NCBI GenBank assembly: GCA_963829955.1
Contig: CAWHKS010000007.1
Coordinates: 1-64,000, forward strand
DNA: 64,000 nt
Direction: 5' to 3'
DNA from: DASTFY01 sp963829955
GTDB taxonomy: Bacteria; Actinomycetota; Acidimicrobiia; Acidimicrobiales; Ilumatobacteraceae
A program made the translations under genes and the position numbers. Numbering within the stretch: the first letter of the stretch is position 1; the number at the start of each line of letters is the position of its first letter. The notes beneath the pieces were generated by a model. That model saw only the letters and a list, made by a program, of their open reading frames with translations. It did not search any database and was not told the DNA's origin. Positions 25,767 to 32,739 of the stretch are shown piece after piece.

Positions 25767-26411
25767 TCAGGAGGGCCGCAGCTCGGCCAGCGAGCCGCCG
25801 GTGGAGTTCACGGTCAAGACGACGGGTCCGGCGTCGCCGTAGGCGATGGCCGTGATGGAGCAGGTGGAGATGACGGTGCGCTGGAAGAGATCGAGGTGGG
25901 CGCCCATGGCGTGGGTGACCGCCGCCTTGATGGGATCGGCGTGCGAGACTGCGACCAGCACACCGCCCGGATGGCGCGCCCGCAGCTCGGCCAGGGAGTC
26001 CGTGATGCGCACCTGCATGGCCGAGAAGCTCTCGCCCTCCGGGAAGCGGAACCCGCTCGGGTAGCGCTGCACCTGGCTCCACTCGGGACGCTTCATGAGC
26101 GCCTTCAGCTCCTCGCCGGTCCAGTCGCCGAAGTCGCATTCCAGGAGGCCGGGCTCGATCTGCACCTCGAGCCCGCAGGCGGCCGCGATCGGGGCGGCCG
26201 TCTCCTGCGCTCGCTCGAGCGGCGAGGCGTAGACGGCATCGACCTTCTTGAGCTCGCCGATGCGCTTGGCCGCCAGCTCGGCCTGGTGCTGGCCCTCCTC
26301 GCTCAGGTGGAGCCCCGGTGCCCGGCCCGGCAGGTGCTTGCCCGTGGTCGGGGTCTGACCGTGGCGGACGAGGAGGACGAGGGTGGGCGGAGTGGGCTTG
26401 GCACGCGGCAT
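25767..26411 (-). CDS. Histidine phosphatase family protein (MSMEG_4193-type phosphomutase)
   Basis: A 214-residue phosphoglycerate-mutase-like phosphatase. The catalytic His is in LLVRHGQTPT near residue 17, the second Arg/Glu sites lie in YASPLERAQETA and ECDFGDWTGEE, and the second His in VSHADPIKAAV. It belongs to the MSMEG_4193 group that heads the conserved phosphomutase-DUF3090-SCO1664 operon; the small-molecule substrate is not established. It is divergent from the uracil-DNA glycosylase gene across ~40 bases, so both promoters share that gap. Confidence 0.87.
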   Translation of the reverse strand: MPRAKPTPPTLVLLVRHGQTPTTGKHLPGRAPGLHLSEEGQHQAELAAKRIGELKKVDAVYASPLERAQETAAPIAAACGLEVQIEPGLLECDFGDWTGEELKALMKRPEWSQVQRYPSGFRFPEGESFSAMQVRITDSLAELRARHPGGVLVAVSHADPIKAAVTHAMGAHLDLFQRTVISTCSITAIAYGDAGPVVLTVNSTGGSLAELRPS

Positions 26412-26452
26412 GGTCGGGCGCCCAACCTACCGCCGGCCGTAGGGTCGAAGCC

Positions 26453-27166
26453 GTGTCAACCGTGTCGCCGCAGCCTCGCGACCTGGAGCAGGTGACGGCG
26501 GAGATCGTGGCCTGCCGGGCCTGTCCTCGTCTGGTCCAGTGGCGCGAGCAGGTGGCCAGGGAGAAGCGGGCGGCGTTCCGGGACGAGACCTACTGGGGCC
26601 GCGCTGTGCCTGGCTTCGGCGACCCCCGGGCCGGGATCGTCCTGGTGGGCCTGGCCCCGGCCGCCCACGGCGCCAACCGGACGGGGCGGGTGTTCACGGG
26701 CGATCGGTCCGGCGAGTGGCTCTACCGGGCGCTCCACCGGGCCGGCCTGGCCCGGTTGCCGGGGAGCACCCACCGCGACGACGGGCAGGAGCTGACGGGC
26801 GCCTACATCACCGCGGCGGTGCGTTGCGCGCCGCCGGCCAACAGGCCCACGCCCGCCGAGCGGGAGACCTGCCGGCCGTTCCTGGAACGGGAGCTCGCCG
26901 CCCTGCGTGACGCCCGCGTCTACGTGGCGCTCGGCGCCTTCGCATACGAGGCCCTGGCCGGGATCGTCGGGCTGCGGCCGCGGCCGCGCTTCGGCCACGG
27001 CGTCGAGGCTCCGCTGCCCGACGGCCGGGTCGTGCTGTGCTCGTTCCACCCCAGCCAGCAGAACACGTTCACGGGACGGCTCACGGAGGACATGCTGGAC
27101 GCCGTCTTCCAGCGGGCGCTCGTCCTGGCGGCTCAGAACAACGCCGCCACCTCGCCCGCTCCGTAG
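26453..27166 (+). CDS. Uracil-DNA glycosylase, family 5 (UdgB-like)
   Basis: A 237-residue iron-sulfur uracil-DNA glycosylase that removes uracil and related damaged bases. Cys residues in ACRACPRLVQWRE begin the 4Fe-4S site; motif 1 is GLAPAAHGANRTGRVFTGDRSG, with the family 5 form GLAPAA..NRTGR, and motif 2 is SFHPSQQNTFTGRLT near the C-terminus. Family 5 enzymes lack the usual catalytic Asp/Asn in motif 1, as seen here (Ala at that place). The GTG at 26453 gives the expected N-terminus; GTG at 26462 is an alternative. The 3' end overlaps the convergent exporter gene by 34 bases. Confidence 0.9.
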   Translation: MSTVSPQPRDLEQVTAEIVACRACPRLVQWREQVAREKRAAFRDETYWGRAVPGFGDPRAGIVLVGLAPAAHGANRTGRVFTGDRSGEWLYRALHRAGLARLPGSTHRDDGQELTGAYITAAVRCAPPANRPTPAERETCRPFLERELAALRDARVYVALGAFAYEALAGIVGLRPRPRFGHGVEAPLPDGRVVLCSFHPSQQNTFTGRLTEDMLDAVFQRALVLAAQNNAATSPAP

Positions 27167-27921
27167 GCGACGGCGACGACGACCAGGAACGACCCGAACG
27201 CCACCCGCAGCCGGTGGTCGTCGGCACGGATGGCCACGATGGCGCCCAGGGTCGCGCCGGGCACGACGCCCACGGCCAGCCAGAACGCGAACCGCCAGTC
27301 GATCGAGCCGTTGATCGAGTGCGTGATCGTTCCTGGCACGGCGAAGCAGCCGACGCAGACGAGCGACGTGGCGATGGCGCGCTTGATGGGCACGCCGAGG
27401 AGGCCGTGGAAGCCCGGCACCATCAGCACGCCGCCGCCGATCCCCAGCAGGCCGGACAGCAGACCGGCCGCGGCGCCGATCCCGCCCGTGGCGACGAGAC
27501 GGCGGGCCCCCGTCGGCGGGACGACGGGGCGGGAGCGTGGCCGCGACGGCCGGTCCCGGATGAGTCTGATGGCGCTCCACAGCAGTAGGAGCGCCGTCAT
27601 CACCATGAGGGGATGGCCGCCTCCCGGAAGCACGTGCGCCAACACCGCCCCCACCACCGCGGCGACGATCCCGGTGGGGACCGTGGCCGCCACCAACGGC
27701 CAGTCGACGAGGCCCTGCGGCTGGTAGCGGGCGGCGCCGCTGACGGCACCGGGAACGATCGAGGGGAGCGTGGTGCCGACGGCCACCGCAGCTGAGGCGC
27801 CCAGCAGCCGGATGGCCGGCGTCGAGATCACCGCTCCGCCCACGCCGAACGCGCCCGACATCATCCCGGTCGCCACGCCCGCCACCACCGTCAAGCCGTC
27901 GCGCAGCGGCCCCGGATCCAC
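27133..27921 (-). CDS. TauE/SafE family sulfite exporter
   Basis: A 262-residue integral membrane protein with about eight hydrophobic helices in two repeats. Each repeat begins with the family glycine-rich helix: GMMSGAFGVGGAVISTPA near 18 and GLLSGLLGIGGGVLMVPG near 150. TauE/SafE carriers move sulfite, sulfonates or other organic anions; the specific substrate cannot be read. The start is the GTG at 27921. It is convergent with the uracil-DNA glycosylase and lies 32 bases downstream of the alpha/beta hydrolase on the same strand, so the two could be one transcript. Confidence 0.87.
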   Translation of the reverse strand: MDPGPLRDGLTVVAGVATGMMSGAFGVGGAVISTPAIRLLGASAAVAVGTTLPSIVPGAVSGAARYQPQGLVDWPLVAATVPTGIVAAVVGAVLAHVLPGGGHPLMVMTALLLLWSAIRLIRDRPSRPRSRPVVPPTGARRLVATGGIGAAAGLLSGLLGIGGGVLMVPGFHGLLGVPIKRAIATSLVCVGCFAVPGTITHSINGSIDWRFAFWLAVGVVPGATLGAIVAIRADDHRLRVAFGSFLVVVAVAYGAGEVAALF

Positions 27922-27953
27922 GATCGGGGCGGCTGTCCGTCGGGGCCGGGTCG

Positions 27954-28862
27954 TCAGGCCAGCGCGGCGGCGAGCGCCTCGCCCGCCGCACTCAGCGCGA
28001 CCTGACCCTCGTCGACCAGATCGGCCATGGAGACGAACCCGTGCATCATGTGGTCGTAGTGGACGAGGGTCACCTCGACACCGGCCTCCCGCAGGCGATC
28101 GGCGTAGAAGGTGCCGTCGTCGCGGAGCGGGTCGTACTCAGCGGTCGCCACCCAGGCCGGGGGCGTGGCCGCGATCACGGCGGGGTCGGCGAGCAGCGGG
28201 GAGACGCGCGGATCGTCGGGCGCGCCGGGCCCGCCCGAGAGGTACTGGTCGACGAACCAGTTCATGGCCTTGGCCGTCAGGAGGTAGCCCTCCGCGTGCT
28301 CGTCGTGGCTCGGAGCGCAGCAGCGCGCGTCGGTCACCGGGTAGACGAGGAGCTGGAACCGCAGCGGGGCTACCGCGAGCTGGGCCACGACCGCGGCCAG
28401 GTTGGCGCCGGCCGAGTCACCGCCGATGGCCAGACGGCCGGGATCGGCCCCGAGCGCCTCGGCGTGGGTGTAGGCCCAGCGCGTCGCTGTGACGGCATCG
28501 TCCAGCGCGGCGGGGAACGGGTGCTCCGGGGCGAGCCGGTAGCCGACCGACAGGACGGCGGCGCCGGACCGGTTGGCGACGGCCCGGCACACGTTGTCGT
28601 GTCCGTCCAACGAGCCGAGCACCCAGCCACCGCCGTGGAAGAACACGAGCAGGCCGAGCCCGGTGTCGTCCGACGGCCGGTAGAGACGGGCGGGGACGCC
28701 GCCGGCATCGACGTCACGCCGCTCGTGGATCTCCTCGGTGGGCGGACGGATGCGGGCTTCCCGCCGGGCCCGGGCCTCGGTCGGGGTGTCCTCGTGGACC
28801 GGAGGCTCGCCGAGGGCGGCCATCGCCTCGAGCACGCTCTGGGCCTGCGGGTGGAGCGCCAT
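27954..28862 (-). CDS. Alpha/beta hydrolase, hormone-sensitive lipase family
   Basis: A 302-residue esterase/lipase. It has the HSL oxyanion motif HGGGW near residue 81, the nucleophile elbow GDSAGAN near 155, the acid EYDPLRDDG and the catalytic His in MMHGF near 275. It should hydrolyse short-chain esters; the natural substrate is unknown. I take the ATG at 28862 (MALHPQAQSVLEAM), the normal N-terminus of this family; an upstream ATG at 28910 would add a non-conserved Arg-rich leader. It is divergent from an acyl-CoA dehydrogenase across a palindromic site and may share its control. Confidence 0.87.
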   Translation of the reverse strand: MALHPQAQSVLEAMAALGEPPVHEDTPTEARARREARIRPPTEEIHERRDVDAGGVPARLYRPSDDTGLGLLVFFHGGGWVLGSLDGHDNVCRAVANRSGAAVLSVGYRLAPEHPFPAALDDAVTATRWAYTHAEALGADPGRLAIGGDSAGANLAAVVAQLAVAPLRFQLLVYPVTDARCCAPSHDEHAEGYLLTAKAMNWFVDQYLSGGPGAPDDPRVSPLLADPAVIAATPPAWVATAEYDPLRDDGTFYADRLREAGVEVTLVHYDHMMHGFVSMADLVDEGQVALSAAGEALAAALA

Positions 28863-28939
28863 GCCCGGGAGTCTGACACTGCGCGTCGCCCGCCCGGCGC
28901 GGACAGGCACGGCCGCCTCGACGTGCCGGCTCGACTGAC

Positions 28940-28957
28940 CTTGACCGGCGGGTCAAG
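28940..28957. promoter_or_regulatory. Palindromic operator candidate upstream of acyl-CoA dehydrogenase
   Basis: CTTGACCGGCGGGTCAAG has perfect 7-bp arms around GGCG. It ends 8 bases before the acyl-CoA dehydrogenase ATG, and the ribosome site AAGGGG lies between. TTGACC could also serve as a -35 element for leftward transcription. TetR-family regulators of lipid degradation often bind such sites, but no such regulator gene is in the window. Confidence 0.55.
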
Positions 28958-28965
28958 ATAAGGGG

Positions 28966-30207
28966 ATGGAGCTCACCTATCCGCCCGAAGCCGAAGCGTT
29001 CCGCAAGGAGATCAGGTCCTGGCTGGAGGACAACCTCCCTGACGGCTGGTTCGACGCGGGCTTCGAGCTGAGCCCGGCCGGGCGGCGGGCGTTCAACGAG
29101 GAGTGGCCGACACGCCTCTACGAGGGGGGCTGGATCTGCGCGAGCTGGCCCGAGGAGTACGGCGGCAAGAACCTGTCGATCATGGAGAACGTTGTCCTCG
29201 CCGAGGAGTTCGCCCGCGCCAAGGCGCCGCTGCGGGCCGACTTCTTCGGCGACACGCTGGTCGGCCCGACCATCCTCCAGTGGGGGACCGAGAAGCAGAA
29301 GAAGGAGTTCCTGCCCAAGATCCTGCGCGGCGAGATGCGCTGGTGCCAGGGCTTCAGCGAGCCCGACAGCGGCTCCGACCTGGCGAGCCTGAAGACATCG
29401 GCCATCCTCGACGGCGAGGAGTGGGTCATCAGCGGTCAGAAGGTCTGGACGACCCAGGCGCAGCACGCCGACTACATCTTCCTGCTGGCCCGCACGGATC
29501 CCGAAGCCGCCAAGCACCACGGCATCTCGTACCTGCTCGTCCCGATGAAGCAGCCCGGCATCGAGGTGCGGCCGATCACCCAGCCCGACGGCACGGCCGA
29601 GTTCAACGAGGTCTTCTTCGACGGCGCCCGCTGCCCCAGCGACAACGTGGTGGGAGGGGTCAACAACGGTTGGGTGGTTGCGAACACGACGCTGGCCCAC
29701 GAGCGGGGCATGTCCGCCACCACCGGCTACCGGCGCTTCGAGGAAGAGTTCGCCCTCATGGTCGACGCCGCCCGCGAGCGGGGACGGCTGGCGGATCCCC
29801 TGCTGCGCCAGGCGCTGACGGCCTACTACACGAAGATCCAGATCCTCCGCATCAACGGGCTCCGCAGCCTGAGCGCGGCCGTGCAGGGGCGCAAGGACCC
29901 GGGCGTCGGCGCGCTGGGGGCGACGAACAAGATGTTCTGGTCGGAGATGCACCGCGACGCCATGGAGGTAGCGCTGGACGTCTACGGCGCGGAAGCACTC
30001 CTGTCGACGGTCGGGCCCGAAGGGGCGTCATGGCCGGGCAACCAGCGCCACCGCGGCCGGGAGGCCTACCCGGTCAGCTCGATGGCGTCGGCCTTCTTCT
30101 TCTCCCGGTCCGAGACGATCTGGGGCGGCACGGCGGAGATCCAGCGCAACATCGTCGGTGAACGGGTTCTCGGTCTGCCGCGCGAGCCCAAGCCGGCGGC
30201 GTCCTGA
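28966..30207 (+). CDS. Acyl-CoA dehydrogenase family protein
   Basis: A 413-residue FAD enzyme that introduces an alpha,beta double bond into an acyl-CoA or CoA-linked sterol/terpenoid intermediate. The N-terminal helical domain starts YPPEAEAFRKEIRSWLEDNLP, a form common in actinobacterial FadE proteins. The middle beta domain has the signature CQGFSEPDSGSDLASL and GQKVWTTQAQ, and the C-terminus ends WGGTAEIQRNIVGERVLGLPRE, which contacts FAD. The ATG at 28966 follows AAGGGG. It is intact and monocistronic, with a palindrome immediately upstream. The chain specificity is unknown. Confidence 0.9.
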   Translation: MELTYPPEAEAFRKEIRSWLEDNLPDGWFDAGFELSPAGRRAFNEEWPTRLYEGGWICASWPEEYGGKNLSIMENVVLAEEFARAKAPLRADFFGDTLVGPTILQWGTEKQKKEFLPKILRGEMRWCQGFSEPDSGSDLASLKTSAILDGEEWVISGQKVWTTQAQHADYIFLLARTDPEAAKHHGISYLLVPMKQPGIEVRPITQPDGTAEFNEVFFDGARCPSDNVVGGVNNGWVVANTTLAHERGMSATTGYRRFEEEFALMVDAARERGRLADPLLRQALTAYYTKIQILRINGLRSLSAAVQGRKDPGVGALGATNKMFWSEMHRDAMEVALDVYGAEALLSTVGPEGASWPGNQRHRGREAYPVSSMASAFFFSRSETIWGGTAEIQRNIVGERVLGLPREPKPAAS

Positions 30208-30303
30208 TCGCGCGCTCGGCCGATCGCCTCTCCGGAGAGAGCGTTCACGCGGCCGTCATAGAGTGCGAACACCCATGACACCGTGCCCGACTAGCCAGCG
30301 AGC

Positions 30304-31767
30304 GTGAGCACCACGACGGAGACGGGCGCCCCGGTGGTTGCATCGGCCGCGGCGTGGGACGAACTGGTGGCGGCCGACGGCACCCCCCGCCCCGCGGCCG
30401 CGCTGCTCATGGCCCAGCTCGGGGAGCTGGGGTTGGCCGAGCTCCAGGAACGGCAGGTCCGGGCCGACCTCGACATCCTCACGATGGGCATCACGTTCAC
30501 CGTGTACGCCGACGGGCGCGGCATCGACCGTGCCTGGCCGTTCGATGTCATCCCCCGCGTCATCGACGCCGAGGAGTGGCGGACGGTCGAGGCCGGGCTG
30601 GTGCAGCGCCTCACCGCGCTCAACCAGTTCATCGACGACGTCTACAACGACCAGCACGTCGTGCGCGATGGTGTCTTCCCCGCCGAGCTGCTGGCCGGGT
30701 CGGTGAACTTCCGCCCCGAGTGCCGCGGCGTGCGCCCGGCGTTCGGGGTATGGGCCCACGTCTGCGGCAGCGACCTCGTCCGCGACGCGGACGGCACGCT
30801 GTACGTGCTGGAGGACAACCTGCGGGTGCCGTCGGGCGTCAGCTACCTGCTCGAGAACCGGCTGATCTCCAAGCGGGCCTTCGCCGACCTGTTCGCTCGC
30901 CAGAGCATCCTCCCTGTCGACGCCTACACCGACGAGCTCTACAAGCTGTTGTCGTCCCTCGCCCCTTCGGGCATGACCCAACCGACCGTCGTCGTGCTCA
31001 CCCCCGGCGTGTTCAACTCGGCCTACTTCGAGCACTCGTTCCTGGCGCAGCGCATGGGCGTCGAGCTCGTCGAGGGCTCGGACCTCGTGGTCGACGACGA
31101 CGATGTCGTTTCGATGCGAACGATCGCCGGGTTGCAGCGCGTCGACGTCATCTACCGGCGGGTCGACGACCTGTTCCTCGACCCGGAGGTGTTCCGCGCG
31201 GACTCCGTGCTCGGGGTGCCCGGGCTCATGCGGGCGTGGCGGGCGGGGAACGTCGCCATCGCCAACGCGCCCGGTTCCGGCGTGGCCGACGACAAGGCCG
31301 TGTACGCCTGGGTGCCGGAGCTGATCCGCTACTACCTGGGCGAGGAGCCGCTCCTGGCCAGCGTGCCGACGTACCGCTGCCACTACGAGGACGAGCGCCG
31401 CTACGTGCTCGACCACCTGCGCGAGCTGGTGGTGAAGCCGGCCAACGAGAGCGGCGGGTACGGCCTGCTGATCGGCCGGGGCGCCAGCCCGACCGAGCTG
31501 GCGCTGCGCGCCGCGGCGATCGAGGCCGACCCCCGCAACTGGGTGGCCCAGCCGATCCTGTCGCTCTCGACCGCGCCGACCATCTGCGACAACGGTGTCG
31601 AGCCCCGCCACGTCGACCTGCGGCCCTTCATCCTGAGTGGACGCACGAGCTACGTGACGGCCGGTGGCCTCACGCGGGTGGCGCTGCGGAACGGCTCGCT
31701 GGTGGTGAACTCCTCGCAGGGCGGCGGCAGCAAGGACACCTGGATCGTCGAACGCCAGGGCGGCTGA
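30304..31767 (+). CDS. Circularly permuted type 2 ATP-grasp protein
   Basis: A 487-residue enzyme of the circularly permuted ATP-grasp family (DUF404/DUF407). Recognisable segments are YVLEDNLRVPSGVSYLLENR, VLTPGVFNSAYFEHSFLA, NAPGSGVADDKAVY, the ATP-binding VVKPANESGGYGLLIG, and the terminal SSQGGGSKDTWI. Enzymes of this fold are predicted to form amide bonds between a carboxylate and an amine; no substrate is established. The GTG at 30304 is the start. It heads a four-gene operon with an alpha-E protein, an ATP-grasp/alpha-E fusion and a transglutaminase, joined by overlaps. Confidence 0.9.
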   Translation: MSTTTETGAPVVASAAAWDELVAADGTPRPAAALLMAQLGELGLAELQERQVRADLDILTMGITFTVYADGRGIDRAWPFDVIPRVIDAEEWRTVEAGLVQRLTALNQFIDDVYNDQHVVRDGVFPAELLAGSVNFRPECRGVRPAFGVWAHVCGSDLVRDADGTLYVLEDNLRVPSGVSYLLENRLISKRAFADLFARQSILPVDAYTDELYKLLSSLAPSGMTQPTVVVLTPGVFNSAYFEHSFLAQRMGVELVEGSDLVVDDDDVVSMRTIAGLQRVDVIYRRVDDLFLDPEVFRADSVLGVPGLMRAWRAGNVAIANAPGSGVADDKAVYAWVPELIRYYLGEEPLLASVPTYRCHYEDERRYVLDHLRELVVKPANESGGYGLLIGRGASPTELALRAAAIEADPRNWVAQPILSLSTAPTICDNGVEPRHVDLRPFILSGRTSYVTAGGLTRVALRNGSLVVNSSQGGGSKDTWIVERQGG

Positions 31768-32732
31768 TGCTGCTGTCCCGGGTGGCCGAGAACCTCTACT
31801 GGGGCGCCCGCTACCTCGAGCGGGCGGAGGACACAGCCCGCATCATTCGGAGCTACTCCGAAGCCATGGTGGACCTCCCGATGTCCGTGGGCACGTCGTG
31901 GGAGCCGCTGCTGGCCATCACCGGTAGCCGCTCCACCTTCGACCTCCAGCAGGACCGGGCGGACGAGGCGACCATCGTGCGCTTCCTCGTCGCCGACGAC
32001 GCCCATTCCGGCAGCGTCGTCATGAGCATCAGCCAGGCTCGGGAGAACCTGCGCTCCACCCGTGAGGTCATGCCCCGGGACGGTTGGAGGGTCGTGAACG
32101 ACCTCTACCTGTTCGCGCAGGCCCACCGCCACGACGGCGTCGGCCGCCGAAGCCGGGGCCGGTTCCTCGAGCGCGTGGTGGCCGACGCCCGGCGCGTGGA
32201 CGGGATCCTCGCGGCCACGATGAGCAGGGACGCCGCGTACGAGTTCCTGCGCCTCGGCCAGGCCATCGAGCGCGCCGACATGACTACCCGGGTGCTGGGC
32301 GTGCGGGCCGCGGCCCTGATGGCGTCCACGGATGGGGCCGATGAGCATGCCGAAGTCCAGTGGATGAGCATGCTGGCGTCGCTGTCCGCCCGGCAGATGT
32401 ACCACCGGAGCACCCGCGAAGCGGTCAACGGCCCCGCGGTCGTGCGCTTCCTCCTGCTCGACGAGACGTTCCCGCGCTCCGTCATGGCCTGCCTCCGTCG
32501 GGTGACCACCGGCCTGGAACACCTTCCGCGAGGGGATGAGGTCCTGCCCGCTGTCGCCGGGGCCGAGGCGGAGCTGCTGCTCGTCGATCCGGCCGACATC
32601 GATGGCAAGTCGCTCGACGCCGCGATGGACGCGGTGCAGCTCGCCCTCGACGCGCTGCACGACCACCTCACCTCGACCTATCTCTGCCCACCAATGGTGC
32701 AGCAGCAACAACAGGTCCAGCAGCAGGGCTGA
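31767..32732 (+). CDS. Alpha-E domain-containing protein (DUF403)
   Basis: A 321-residue, all-helical alpha-E domain protein. The family N-terminus is present (LLSRVAENLYWGARYLERAEDTAR), as are the Arg-rich helix REVMPRDGWRVVNDLYLF and the segment RFLLLDETFPRSVMACL. The domain is predicted to bind peptide or protein partners of the ATP-grasp enzyme; its chemistry is unknown. The ATG at 31767 overlaps the ATP-grasp stop (TGATG). The C-terminus ends in a short Gln-rich tail (QQQQQVQQQ), which is not part of the domain. Confidence 0.88.
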   Translation: MLLSRVAENLYWGARYLERAEDTARIIRSYSEAMVDLPMSVGTSWEPLLAITGSRSTFDLQQDRADEATIVRFLVADDAHSGSVVMSISQARENLRSTREVMPRDGWRVVNDLYLFAQAHRHDGVGRRSRGRFLERVVADARRVDGILAATMSRDAAYEFLRLGQAIERADMTTRVLGVRAAALMASTDGADEHAEVQWMSMLASLSARQMYHRSTREAVNGPAVVRFLLLDETFPRSVMACLRRVTTGLEHLPRGDEVLPAVAGAEAELLLVDPADIDGKSLDAAMDAVQLALDALHDHLTSTYLCPPMVQQQQQVQQQG

Positions 32733-32739
32733 TCACCGA

